Numbered from the stretch's first letter, positions 1 through 11,203 are shown. The stretch is 64,000 nt of DNA from Siphonodentalium dalli (GCA_032622095.1 CP136064.1:220612205-220676204); one strand, 5' to 3'. Program-made: numbers and translations. Notes: generated by a model not told the origin, from the letters alone.

Positions 1-42
1 ATCCTAGTTCAGTGAGGAGTTTTTCATTCGAAACAGATTTAT

Positions 43-1056
43 TTAACCCACTAACAATTCGAGCGGCATCATAATGTACCGATCAAGCAGTACAAGAAGA
101 GTGTTCGGTGCGTGAGCCCAAATTACATCTCCGTAATCCATAAGCGGCAAAATATAGGTTTTGTACATACATTCCAAGGTTCGCCGATTAACTGTGAATT
201 TCAATCGTCTCAATTGCGATAGGCGATATCTTAAGCGTCCACACAAATTTTCTATTTGCTTGTCCCAATTGAGGTTAGACTGAAGAAACACACCAAGATG
301 TCTATGTGTGTCCACCTGCTCTATTAACTGACCGTCCATTGCGACACTTAGAGTATTGTAATTAGATGAAAAGGAAAAATTTATTATTTTTGTCTTGGAA
401 GAGTTGAATTGTACCAGCCATTGTTTGGACCACACAGATATACTTTCTACGTCTGTTTGCAGGTTATGTTCACATAAGGTACTAGCGTCTTCGAATGAGG
501 TAAAACACGTGTCATCGGCGTACATACGCGTGAAAGATATTAAATTCTCATGTATATCATTTATAAAATCTAGGAAGAAGAACGGGCCAAGGATTTATCC
601 TTGGGGCACTCCTGCTTTCAGTTGCAGGGGACTCGAAAATGTTTGTCCAACTATTACTCTTTGTGTCCTGTTAGATAAATAATTTTTAATCCAGGCCAGA
701 AGTCGTCCATTGACTCCGCATTGTTCAAGCTTAAATAACAGCCCCTCGTGCCAGACTCGTTCAAAAGCCTTGGAAATATCGCAAAAAATAGCACATGTGC
801 ACAATTTCTGATCGAGAGCCTGGCACAAGGAGTGTTGTATTTCCAGCAGCTGGTATAGTGTGCTGTGGCCAGGAATGAAACCGGACTGATAATCATATAT
901 TAATCCGTTATTAATGAAATGTTTGGGAAGGTATTTCAATGCCACTTTTTCAAAAATCTTTCCAAGAACGGGTAACAGTGAGATTGGTCGGTAATTGTCA
1001 GTAGCGGATCGGTCGTTTTTTTTATGAATTGGAATCTGGAAAGCATCCCGATTCAA
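43..1056 (-). pseudogene. LINE reverse transcriptase domain, one in-frame stop
   Basis: This is the reverse transcriptase of the LINE at 1-2980. RT motifs occur in order: NYRPISLLPVLGKIFEKV, QSGFIPGHST, motif A FCDISKAFERVW with its aspartate, motif B AGVPQG, and motif C MYADD with both catalytic aspartates. The two open segments (1056-595 and 525-43) are in the same frame. They are separated by TAA at 595-597, exactly where the family has the residue after PQG, and the bridge between them still reads ILGPFFFLDFIND. The domain is therefore one nonsense codon from open over about 330 codons. After motif C the text continues into the usual thumb region (GVFLQSNLNWDKQIENL). The protein would copy the LINE RNA at the nicked target site. 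Confidence 0.9.
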
Positions 1057-1063
1057 ATGACAT

Positions 1064-1492
1064 TCAAAATAAAATGCGAAGAGGGACTACCACTCGGTCA
1101 ATCGTTCCTAGTAACATGCGAACGGTAATTCCGTCGTGACCGTGTGCCTTATTTGGTTTGGTCGATTGTATGGCTTCAGTTATATCATCGATCATGACAG
1201 GTAAATCTGATATATTATTATCACATTTTTTTCGGAAAATAGGAAGGTTGCATTTAGAATTGTCGATATCTGAATTAGCAACAAATATTTCATTAAGGAG
1301 ACAGGCTTTGGAATCGTCATCAAACAACAAATTTCCGCTGCTGTTTCGCAGGGGTGGAATGCAGGAGTTCGGTGCATTATCAAGAAGCTCTTTGACAATG
1401 TGCCAAAAAAAATTTGCTGATGAATCGGACTTTATTGAAGTCTCGAGATCTTGATCAAATTTAGCTTTTGCATACTTTTTCATGTTATTCAC
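1064..1492 (-). pseudogene. LINE linker between endonuclease and RT
   Basis: This 142-codon open segment starts MNNMKKYAKAKFDQDLE and ends just before the RT. It holds the usual LINE linker signature (a FFWHIVKELL-type stretch, then KPNKAHGHDGITVRMLL, close to the family pattern preceding the RT fingers). It is in frame with the endonuclease upstream (stops lie between 1661 and 1492) and one base out of frame with the RT downstream. I see no separate function. It is part of one broken ORF2-like gene. Confidence 0.75.
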
Positions 1493-1660
1493 AGAATTTC
1501 GACTCTTTTTGTACCTGATCCAATCTTTCGGTTTCCCCGATTTTTGGGCTATGTGGCGTAAACGATTTCTACTACGGATGACAGATCTTAGTTCAGTATT
1601 GAACCAACACTTGTCGTTTTTTTCGGATAAGAACTTTCTTTCTGGGAACTGTTTCTCTCA

Positions 1661-2980
1661 TTATTTAGAGAAATTTTTTCTAGAGAATACACCAGTCGCC
1701 GAGTTTATGTCTTCAGTACCTTTCAGAATGTTATTCCAATCTAGTTCAAAAATCAGTGACCGAGCTCGTTCAAAATCAGCATTTCGGTACTGCCAAACAG
1801 TACGATAAAATGACTTTTGTGGACTATATTCAACGGCAACGTATGCATATACTGCATAGTGGTCTGATATACCGAGATCCAAAACATCAGCATGGTAAGA
1901 AACAACATCTTCACTGACTAGAATGGGGTCGAGGAGGGTACTAGTAGTTTCTGTTACTCTAGTGGGAGACTCAATCAGGTTTCTTAAACGGTAGGCATCT
2001 TTTATAGTGTTTATTTTAGAGCCGGGGATGATCGCATTTGAATTGAAATCTCCTGTGAGTATTAGCGGCAAGTTAAGATCCAATGCAATGTCGATAGACT
2101 CATCTAAAAATTTCCAATATTCAGGATCGCAAAATTGATCAGATCTGTAGGATATGCACAATAAGTAGCTAGTTTGGGGCATATCAATTCTGAACCACAT
2201 AACCGAGTTATCAAATTCAAATTATCGGTATACGCGAAAATGCTATATGATTTGCAAAATAAACTGCATGCCTCCCCCAGAGTTTGATCCATTATTTCTT
2301 ATTGGTTCACAAAAGGATTGCATCAATATATTTTCGGATGGAAACGTATCATCAATGTGTGTTTCGGTGAAACAAATCACATCATAATCGTTTAGTAAGT
2401 AGGCAATTTTGGCGAGTTTGTGTCTTAAGCTCCGTATGTTTAGGTGAAATATCGAGATATGATGCAGCTCATCCGAAGAGGAGGTCGAATTTGTTCCACG
2501 ATGTGGATGGATATCTCCACAAATAATCAGGAGTAGAGCAACAAGCGGCACCAGTCGGAAAGCTGTTTTTATACCAGATATATTGGCGGAAAACATTTGA
2601 TTTTTTCCAAAGTACTTTCGAAGATCAAAGCCATAATTAACGTAAGTGAAAAGCCCTATGGAAGCACGATCCCCATGAGAGATGGTACAAAAGTAAAGTT
2701 CCAGTGTGTGCTTCGGAAAGGGAATCCCAAACATCAGAATAATCAGCTCAACTAACCATGGACCAGGGGTGATAAACTTGTATACTGTCAATGTGAATTT
2801 GGTTTCGTAATTTTGATTACATTGAATATCACCATATTGTGTAATAACCTCCTTCCTCGGAATCGAGAAATACACATTTACCAATATATACACGTTTAAC
2901 AATACGAAAAATCGGATCCCCGACATCTTATCTTGACTGTCAGCCTTTGCAAATTCTAGGGGCAATTTAATGGGCTTCAT
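1661..2980 (-). pseudogene. LINE N-terminal region and AP-like endonuclease, with a 2A-like remnant
   Basis: The endonuclease nicks the target DNA for reverse transcription. The N-terminal part (2980-2243) contains FHLNIRSLRHKLAKI and ICFTETHIDD with the family Asn and Glu. The C-terminal part (2200-1661) contains LILTGDFNSN and LGISDHYAVYAY with the Asp, Asn and catalytic Asp-His pair. Both halves share a frame and are separated by a stop near 2243. At about residues 150-160 of the 245-codon open segment is LLIICGDIHPHRG. This resembles the GDI.xNPGP 2A-like peptides found ahead of endonuclease in several LINE families, but its C-terminal NPGP is changed to HRG. The roughly 150 residues before that are hydrophobic and not recognised. 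The start at 2980 is simply the first Met in the open frame. Confidence 0.85.
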
Positions 2981-4810
2981 CGATGTAAAGAGAAAAACAT
3001 TCTAGCGAACGTGTATAAAGTTAACAAAAGCGGTTCTCAGTATTTCTGGACAGGTAACCTAATGGTAATGTGCAGACATTAAGCACTGCTGTTACGTGAA
3101 GGCAGACTCAAATGGGGGGGGGGGGGGGGGGGCAACATTAATGTATCACCAGAAATGATATATATAGACATAATTACTTATTTTGTATAATGTTGGCAAA
3201 GTTGACAACATTCATGGCGGTTAATACCGAAATCCATGCATGCGTGACGTCTCGCCACCTAGTGATTTGTTATAGGTTTAGATTTAGGTTGTTAATTTAT
3301 GGGATTTTAATGCGAGGTATATCTACGCAACACAAAATATTTAAGGGATATTCATGTGTATATCTCGAAGTCAATGTAGCGAAATGATAATGAAGAGCGT
3401 TCTTATATATTTCACCAAGATTGAGGTAGGTTAGATACGTTCCTGAGTTTCCCCAATTTGAATTAAATCCCACTGGGAGGAGCTCCAATTCAAGTGGACA
3501 TCCCTTCACGATTGGTCTCTCCACCCCTAAAGATTTTGAGTGCTGTTGATATTGTTTTTTAAGTCAGAATACATCAATATATAGGAGGCAATATAAAGAC
3601 ATAGCATAATATGAAACACCACCGAGAAAACCAAGAAAAACAATCAAAAGGCAACAAAACATAAATAACAAGTTATATACATGTATGCATGGATATGTGT
3701 CATTTCTCGGCTATATCAAAAGGCACACTTTGGCTGTACATAGGACCACATATGGCCTTGGCTTTCATTACCGTATAAATAAAACGCTAAAGGCGTGTGA
3801 TGTGGCATAGGTAGGTAAAGGTAAACGGAAAATCACTAGGTCACCTAGATTGCTCTTACTGTACCAGAACACATGACAGATGTCCAACGGTGGATAAGTA
3901 CAGCTGATTGTCATGGCGTGACGAGTAAATACCGGAAACTAGGTCGATCTCATCTGGGGCGGACTGAGAATCAGGTCAAAATCAAAGTTATACAACGGTT
4001 GAAAAACACGAGTCGTTTTGTAACCAGCGAATACAAACAACATTAAAAGCTTAGTTTAGAGGTAAAGCGGGCTGATAAAATTTGGGATGTGTGACCTGAA
4101 GGTTTCTGGCTAATTCCTTGGTCAAAGTAAGTACGGGTACAGATAATGTGTGGGCCTATCATTTCGCCTATTTTGCTCGGACTGTATCAGAACATCAGGA
4201 AATGTGGGTCATATGCTGACAGAGTTCACTGGTCACTTTTCGTATAGTTCACAAACGAGTGGAACGACAACAGCGAGTTACCTTTCATAGTGCTGTTAAT
4301 TTTTCAATCTGTTGATAACAGAAGATGGATGTTACTATTAATGGAAATCTAGCCGATACATATATATCTGTGACTCGTGGAAAATGTGCAGATTTGTTCC
4401 GAATATATATCAGCATTTCTATAAAAGATGGGATACATTTCACTGTACCGCTTGGTCAAAGAAAGCTAGATGCAGGTTGGGTTAGTGTGTGGGGTAATTG
4501 TTTTTCCTTATGATTGTTTGTTTATTTTTTTATTTTTATAATAGTAAGAAATTAATCTGTAATTATGTTCAGTTGTTTTCGTATCAACTTTGTACTCTTA
4601 TTTGTTTTAACATCGGGGGTATATGAGCACGTGAAACATCGGGGGTATATGAATTACCCTTGAACTGGCAGTTTCCACCAATCGTGACGTTGTTCTCGCA
4701 CGCCGAATTTGACGTCACCTGACGCCGGGTCCTTAGATCAGCTACTGAATTATTCTTATTGGTGTGAATTAATCCGATAACCTATGAAAAACACACTTAA
4801 ATTAAGGAGA
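2981..4810. other. No gene seen; G19 run and a short direct repeat
   Basis: No coding region is recognisable. There is a run of 19 G at 3114-3132. The phrase ACATCGGGGGTATATGA occurs twice about 25 bases apart near 4612-4652. The rest is AT-rich unassigned sequence. Confidence 0.6.
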
Positions 4811-4983
4811 CATGGTTATTGTTGTGGGGACAAAATCGTTATCTCCGGCAACATGGAGATTTAATACCTGGATGTCTCTTTTTGAACCCCTCGGCTCCGC
4901 CTCGGGTTTCAAAATTGACATCAAGATATTAAATCTCCATGTACCCCCGATGTTGCCGAAGATAACTAATATTGAAACATGCG
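4811..4983. repeat. Fold-back palindrome
   Basis: The left arm (about 4838-4876, GTTATCTCCGGCAACATGG onward) is complementary to the right arm (4917-4966, ending GTTGCCGAAGATAAC). Weaker pairing extends outward to CATG at 4811 and 4983. Because of the symmetry, both strands carry similar short open frames (4812-5045 plus and 4802-5026 minus). These are shadows of the palindrome and not genes. Confidence 0.75.
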
Positions 4984-5148
4984 AGACTATATTACAGAGT
5001 TGCCGTTCTTCTGCTGGACACAACAATATTAATGCAATGTTTTGAGTGAAATATCCTTATATGCATACGTGCCCAAACCACAGATAATTGCGTCGACAGT
5101 ATATATATTTGTTTTGCGCTGTACATATAGTGTAGTATATATAATACG

Positions 5149-5150
<2 letters not shown>

Positions 5151-5192
<42 letters not shown>
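5151..5192. repeat. (AT)n microsatellite
   Basis: An uninterrupted AT dinucleotide run of about 42 bases. It accounts for the YIYIYI stretches in overlapping open frames. Confidence 0.95.
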
Positions 5193-5195
<3 letters not shown>

Positions 5196-5480
5196 ACAGG
5201 GTTAGAGTGAAAGACAACACCTGGAATGCGTTAATAGCTACCTGTTTAGAAAAACATAATTATTTAGAGGAAGCCGATCGGCGTTTGCTTTCAAACAGCC
5301 TGCATAGTTGTCACGTATATATATGCCAACAGTTGTTTTCACGGCGAAGTCCACATGGAACCTCCTACAATAACATGAACCGTGTCGAAGGGCGTGGTTT
5401 TATTCTCAGTCGAGGACTATTTGTATTTTGTTTGAAAGTAATTCATATTTGCATCTTTGTAAACTGTGTTTTAAGTCAGT

Positions 5481-5946
5481 TAAAGATGCATAATCCGAAT
5501 TAACGTTCGCAAATTACTAATTCCTTGACTTCGGGGGTAAAAAATATTTGATTCGAGTCGAGGAACCCACCACCCATCAAAGCTCAGAGTGAACCGATAT
5601 CGATTTTTGAAATCTATTATTTTCACCACCGATAACTTTTGGTGGCCCATGCAGTAAACATTCGACGAGAAGAAGGTCTCGGGCCAGATCGCGGATGAAG
5701 ATGGATAACTCTAAAATCAAGTGGCTTTTTTGTGTCAGATATTTGACAAACCGGCAAAATTTCGTTGAACAAAATGTTGAAAAATAATAGGTTTTTGGCA
5801 AATTTTATACTATAGTTGACTGTGGTTAGCATTATTTTTGGGCAATTAATCGATTCTGATAACGGAAGCGGCATTTAAAAAAAATGTTGTTGTTACTGGA
5901 ATCTGATGATATGGGGACGAACGAATTGGATTGAGTACCTTTAATG
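5481..5946. repeat. Dispersed repeat, copy 1
   Basis: It matches 57023-57398 in the same orientation. Both begin TAAAGAT.CATAATCCGAA, pass through a GACTTCGGGGG-like block and TTTGATTC.AGTC.AGGAACCCACC, and end near GTACCTTTAATG. Copy 1 is longer (466 versus 376 bases) and more intact internally. No coding capacity is convincing. It could be a UTR or non-autonomous element. The far end runs into the palindrome at 5941-6035. Confidence 0.7.
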
Positions 5947-6035
5947 GACTCGCGACTGGACATTCGGAAACAAGAAGGGCTCGGCCTTCGGACTCGACCA
6001 TCTATTTTCCGAATGTCCAGTCTCTCGTCCATTAA
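5941..6035. repeat. 95-bp hairpin
   Basis: The left arm 5941-5970 (TTAATGGACTCGCGACTGGA then CATTCGGAAA) pairs with the right arm 6005-6035 (TTTTCCGAATGTCCAGTCTC then TCGTCCATTAA). The pairing is nearly complete over about 30 bp around a 34-base loop. It sits at the edge of the dispersed repeat. Confidence 0.85.
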
Positions 6036-6059
6036 CCCTGACAGAACGGATTTACTCAC

Positions 6060-6114
6060 CTGCAAACATAGTTGCTTCGAGCAGAAGGAATAGCTTCGTC
6101 CAATATGCGACCAT
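6060..6114 (-). CDS. Candidate first coding exon, signal-peptide-like
   Basis: Reading minus from ATG at 6114 gives MVAYWTKLFLLLEATMFAG, a short N-region and hydrophobic core like a signal peptide. It ends precisely at CAG/GTGAGTAAAT, a near-ideal 5' splice donor at 6059-6058. The exon would end in phase 1. No downstream exon is recognised at lower coordinates, where the dispersed repeat lies. A chance match is quite possible because only 55 bases support it. Confidence 0.25.
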
Positions 6115-7173
6115 GATCACGAAACCAAAACTCAGACACTTGTGCTATCGCGGGACGCTCACCTCAGAATAAGCGCCCCATGACAAACATCGCAATTAAA
6201 GTTCTCGCTTGCAGCTTCATATCTCTACTTTCTGTGATTATGTTATCGATTTCAACATCAACAATGAAGGAAATATTCATGAAATGTAGACCGGGGGTTT
6301 ATTCAACTGGTGACTATGCATTAATGTTTTTTATATCAATAGGATTCGCACACCCGGTGGCGCAGAAACGTATTGATGGGTTCACGAAAGGCTCCAAATG
6401 GAGGGACGGACGCATGTTTGTCAACAAATAGCTTTGAACGACGGGCGTTTACCATGGAAGAACTTGCTCCAATAGGTGTAACTAATGGATATACTACCGC
6501 GCCATTGGACATGCAGATGCTGGGCCAGTTTGATCTCCGCTAATGGGTCCTGGTTGCAGGAGAACATTCATTAATACATGGTCTTCGATCAGTGACCTGT
6601 AAGAAAACTCCAGCCCCTCAAGCCGTTCGTTCACAGTGACCCAATAACATTAATCCCCTTGGTATACGTATACAGATGGAGCAACAACGGGATTAGCACA
6701 AGTTACTAAAGTCTCCTCTCCCCCTTCAGATTCCAGGGAGAGGTGCCTCACTATAAGTTAGTAACTTGTGCACCCACACCATTGCGTATAAAAATGTTTG
6801 TGTAATGTAACAAAAACTCATGTACATATGTGGCCCACAATAAATACGAGAATAAGAAATAAAGAATACAGAGAATGCACGCATTAATTAATTAGTATTT
6901 AAAGTGTTATTATAACTTTATCAGGGGTGATCAAAGAATTATCATGTTGGTGCGTTTTGTTTACCACTACCCCTAAACAAAATCCATGCATTTAAAACTC
7001 ACATGGGTACCACGAGCGAAGATGTCAGTTTTCATATTTTGCGCACATATCTCAGCAGAGCATATTTGAAACAATACCCGCCCGATAGGGCAGAAAAACA
7101 CGCGCACTTAGAATGAACACCGTAACAAAAAAATTATATGGATGTGTTCCATAACGCGTTTACAGGATCTCCA
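6115..7173. other. No gene seen; one small hairpin
   Basis: The open frame at 6180-6431 shows no recognisable domain and I do not call it. At 6696-6771 GCACAAGTTACTAA pairs with TTAGTAACTTGTGC, with a second inner stem (TCTCCTCTCCCCC with GGGAGAGG), giving a 76-base stem-loop. Confidence 0.5.
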
Positions 7174-7309
7174 ACGAGTTATGTTGGGATATAAGTTTTT
7201 ATGAAAAGAGTTTGATAAATTTGATTCACAACGAGTCGTACGTAGACGTGTTGTGAATCAAATTTATCAAACGAGTTTCATCAAATCTAATATCCCAACA
7301 TATAACGAG
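7174..7309. repeat. Fold-back element, 136 bp
   Basis: The left arm runs from ACGAGTTATGTTGGGATAT to GTTTGATAAATTTGATTCAC. The right arm is its reverse complement, ending ATATCCCAACATATAACGAG. The inner 26-28 bp pair perfectly around an 18-base centre (about 7232-7250). No coding capacity. Confidence 0.85.
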
Positions 7310-7703
7310 CTGATGATCTTGCATCACATGACAAGCTTTATGCCTTTTTAACAAATCAAAATCATTAATTTTGTTGGCGCGATGCCAAGTATCCCGGGAA
7401 GCACGCGACTATTCGTCACTATATAGTGAGATATAAGGAAATATGTAATGGCATTTTACGTGATATAATAAGGGTTTCATGTGATATATTATACTTATAT
7501 TATTTATATGAGGTTAATTAACCTGCGAAATATCATATTGTTTTTCCTACCCTCACGCTTGTTTTATTAAAATTGGAATATGTTTTGTTATATATATAGG
7601 AGATATAGCACAGAGCATGTTATATTTATACCTCCGGAAACATGCCGAGCATTGCTCTTTGAACATGTTTGGGACTATACAACACACCAGGCGCCTATTT
7701 TCA

Positions 7704-7930
7704 GATGCAAATTTACTTATTGAGACAGTGACAAAAAATTGGGATTGGGTGGGATTCGATCCCCGGCCCATGACGGCGAGCGCGCCTTGCGACTCAAAGT
7801 CCGACGTCAATACCATGTGTGATATTGACGTCGGACTTTGAGTTTCAAGGCGCGTTCGCCGTCATGGGCCGGGGTTCGAATCCCACCCAATCCAAAATAA
7901 AATTGCACTGTCTCAATAATTAAATTTGCT
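7704..7930. repeat. Long palindrome whose arms carry a tRNA-like B box
   Basis: Two arms of about 110 bases (7704-7810 and 7820-7930) pair almost throughout around a short centre near 7815. They start and end with GCAAATTTA.TTATTGAGAC and its complement. Each arm, read outward, contains the same tRNA-like 3' portion. The plus arm has GGGGTTCGAATCCCACC at about 7869-7885, matching the B box GGTTCGANTCC. The minus arm has GGGGATCGAATCCCACC. I cannot fold a full cloverleaf, and no clear A box is present at the right spacing. It may be two inverted SINE/tRNA fragments or a MITE. Confidence 0.75.
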
Positions 7931-8270
7931 TCTGTTTTGTTATATATATGTATCATTGCTGGATATTAATGACCGCTGTCCAATCTGACACCCATTAATT
8001 CAGAATGGCCTAAGTAAGTTTACAGTCTACCAGGCACAAGATGTGAAAAACACTTGCATCATCACCATTCGTATCACACAGGCATCGCGTAAACCCACAA
8101 TATGATCCACAAGTAATACCGGTACCTCAATTGTCTATTCACTTAAATTACCACAACCAGTGGTATATAGTGCTACATTGCTCCACTGACCCGCCTGCCC
8201 GCTGCGTTCAAATACAAACATATTTATATAAACAATTCGCCCAACCAGCCACCGCAGCACCGCGACGCCG

Positions 8271-8435
8271 ATAAGCACCCACCAACCCATCCCGGGCGAT
8301 CGGATAAGCACCCACCAACCCATCCCGGGCGATCGGATAAGCACCCACCAACCCATCCCGGGCGATCGGATAAGCACCCACCAACCCATCCCGGGCGATC
8401 GGATAAGCACACACCAACCCATCCCGGGCGATCGA
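8271..8435. repeat. 33-bp minisatellite, 5 copies
   Basis: The unit begins ATAAGCACCCACCAACCCAT and ends CCCGGGCGATCGG, at 8271, 8304, 8337, 8370 and 8403. Only the last unit differs visibly (ACAC for ACCC and the terminal G to A). Since 33 is divisible by 3 and the unit lacks minus-strand stops, all three minus frames are open. The 128-codon frame at 8135-8521 with its RSPGMGWWVLI repeat is best read as a by-product. Confidence 0.95.
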
Positions 8436-8523
8436 CGGCGTAGAGTTTGTATGGTGAACAATTTCATGCGTACATAACTAACAAGAAATGGTAACGCCCT
8501 CAAGATCATATTATTAGCCATAA

Positions 8524-8996
8524 ATATAAATTATAATATAAAATATATTGGTTACATGAATTCACCGCCTCAGAATTCCGTTAAAACAACTAATCCTTCG
8601 AATTATTACAAACAACTACGGCTTATTACCACAGGTTTCTCATTCACCACACCAGAAAGCTTCTAAATGCGGATAAAAAATCGGAGGTATTGTGTTCCCG
8701 CCAAGAGTGCATGGTCCAGCCATTGTTCATACCTAAACATCGAAAGCAATTAACGCGGTTATAATTGTTACATACTGCAACTATAAGACATCCAGCGGAT
8801 ACACACCCCACGAAAACCCGAAATGTGTTGTCCTGCGAGAAATCCCATCTCTATAGCTCAATTTGACACGGCCAGATTAGCCTTCCTACAATATCCATAA
8901 ACAAGATCATATATTATATTCCCATGATTTTAATTATGGAATATAAAATATATTGGTTTCGCGAATGACCAACTCAGAATTCCGTTAAAATAACAA
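8524..8996. repeat. Pair of short direct repeats
   Basis: A block with ATATAAAATATATTGGTT followed by CTCAGAATTCCGTTAAAA occurs at about 8531-8590 and again at about 8940-8995. The intervening sequence is not duplicated. Probably two fragments or termini of one old element. Confidence 0.6.
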
Positions 8997-9182
8997 TAAC
9001 AACTAGCACCTAATTAACGAACCGGCGGCCGACTCGGCCGACTCCGACCACAACCATCAGTGGGCTGCAGAACGAAAAATATCTATAAAAGTTGAAATAT
9101 AAGACTTACAAATTATCTTTTTAATTTCTTTTATTGGTAATTGACATAGCTTGTCACAAACCAAAAATCAACATTATTGACA

Positions 9183-9262
9183 TAATAATGTAAAGGACAA
9201 TAAACAAAATTGAAATTACCAACTACACCTTTTACCGGTGACCAGCCTCCTGATCGCGCAGT
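9183..9262 (-). repeat. Dispersed repeat fragment, related to 31240-31310
   Basis: Read on minus, CCGGTAAAAGGTGTAGTT is followed by a TCAATTT..GTTTATTGTC block and TTTACATTATTAT. The same blocks occur in plus orientation near 31257-31315. Short flank similarity suggests a common interspersed element. No coding capacity. Confidence 0.6.
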
Positions 9263-9364
9263 TCGACTTTTAAATGAATAAACCGGAAAAACCAATTTTC
9301 TATTTATAAAAGTCCTATCGGCCCACATGTGACATGTTTCTAATATTTGGCCACTAGTATACAC

Positions 9365-11200
9365 GCGGGCGTGCTAATAATATTTTATTCTCAAACTGTT
9401 ATATATACAGCATTAGAGAACACAATAATGACGCCTCTCGACCTGGACCGGCCTCAGACAATTTATTTGCGTACAAATGTATATATAAATAACACTTCCA
9501 GAAGATGCAAATAATAATAATAATAATCGTAGATTCATGGACAGACCAAGAGAGCGCCTATTTATAGACACATGCGCCGAGTCATGCCGGCTAGATTACA
9601 TAATTATACATGAATACATAGATAATCTGAAAGAAATATGCAAAACTAAAGTCGGACACTCCAAGGTTCGTTGCTGCACCCATAAATGGAGGGGGTGGGC
9701 AACCAATTTAGTGATTGTAAGCTCGGGGGCTAATTATTATCTATTTATGTTTATATAACACACATATCAACATTTACTTAGTATGTCTGCCACTAGTTTG
9801 GCGACATTGCGCATTATTTTCGGTCTTTTATTGTTTAATAATTGGTCCAGTTTAAGTAGTGATGGTCGATGACGATAGTATGGGGCGATTAATGTATACA
9901 TAACGATCGCGTGAGATTTCACTTGCTACCCCCCCCCCCCAAATCGTGCTCTGCCTCTAAAACTATCACAAAAGATCATAATTAATAACGCTCTTTATTA
10001 TATCCCACTTTTGGCGAAACGAGCGTGGACTTTTTCACTAGGTTGACAAAAATTAAAACAATAGTAAATCTCCCCATTTTGATCCTCGATATCTGGAAAT
10101 TCAAACCTTTAATGGGCTCACGAGATATTAATAGTCATGTGTAATTATTTTCTGGCATAGAAAACGCACAGTTGTTGGTTTTATGGCGTCAAATCGACAG
10201 GGCATCTTTAAACTGTTTGTTAACATTCGCGTTGTGTTACAACTTGTGTGTACATGTAATTTCGGATTTAAATTATCTTTGTATTCATCGTCCAGCAAAC
10301 AGTACAACAAATTAACATTACAGACAGGGGACGTGGCGACAGGGGTGGTTTGGAGTGGTGTCTCATCCCAACTTTGGTCAAAATTTTCAACAGTTGGAAA
10401 TTTCATACCTAACACAACATTAGTGGAAATGTCACACCAACAATAGGTTGAAATTGTTTTTATAATTTGATTTTCCGACATTTTATTAGTGAGGAATTCG
10501 TTGTTTTTAGACCAACATTTGTATATTTTCCTACGTTTGGCTACGTTTACACTGAAATTGCCATCCGTTGGAATTTTCCACCTTTATAATTTATAGGGCG
10601 GTGAGTGGTTGGAAATTTCCATTAACTAGAAAACTTGTGTGTTGGCCCCTCCCCGGTGGCCAGTCGAAAACAGCTAATTAATTTAAGATAACAAAACTTT
10701 GGTCAAAATTGTGGACTGAAATTGTCATCAATTGGAAATGTTGCAACCATAGTGTGGAGTGTCAGGTTTGACATTTCCAACACTTGGTAAGCTTGACGCC
10801 AATCTAGGTTCTAGGATTTTGCTATTTTGATGTTCAGATTTCTAAATTTTCTCAGACCTGGCCGAACCTTAAATTGGTCCTGTGAGCCCTCGTCCATCCC
10901 GATGGCAGTGTGAATATGACTGTAGTTAGACTAGATATTAGAATGTTTGCAACGTTTCAAGTTCAGATTTGAAAATGTTCTCAACCTGGGTAGAATCATT
11001 ATCAGCCCAGTGGATTATGTTCCTCCTTCTGGCTAGTCACAACAAGACTACTGATCCATTCATAATAGGCTATACACTAATACAACAAGTAGTCGCAGAC
11101 GGCGGTATCCCCCGGCGAATTTTCAGTTGGGGAAGTGCATTCTCAATAATGTTTGCGTTCTCAGTATGTGCTAAATAAGAGGTGGGATTTTGTCAAAAAG
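9365..11200. other. No recognised gene; several low-confidence open frames
   Basis: Open frames at 9537-9758 (plus), 10128-10481 (minus, 117 codons) and 10969-11178 (plus) show no domain I can name and no flanking splice or repeat context. The 10320-10800 interval repeats phrases such as TTGGTCAAAATT and GTTGGAAAT several times, suggesting a decayed repeat. Confidence 0.4.
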
Positions 11201-11203
11201 CTT

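Larger units (their letters stand above)
1..2980 (-). mobile_element. Degenerate non-LTR retrotransposon (LINE), 3' end outside window
   Basis: Read on the minus strand, the order is an N-terminal region with a 2A-like remnant, an apurinic-type endonuclease, a linker, then a reverse transcriptase. This is the architecture of CR1/L2/Jockey-group LINEs. The frame is continuous from 2980 down to about 1064 apart from scattered stops. It then shifts by one base near 1060 and continues to 43 with a single stop at 595-597. The 3' UTR and tail lie beyond the left edge. Clade assignment is inference; a LINE as such is clear from the motifs. Confidence 0.9.

Noticed and set aside
5042-5503. 153-codon plus frame with YIYIYI
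   Set aside because: Produced by the (AT)n run; no domain.
7811-7890. Functional tRNA gene on the plus strand
   Set aside because: Only the B box and 3' half are convincing. No proper A box or acceptor/D stem, and the arm is part of a palindrome.
8135-8521. 128-codon minus frame with five RSPGMGWWVLI repeats
   Set aside because: Minisatellite by-product; the other two minus frames are open too.
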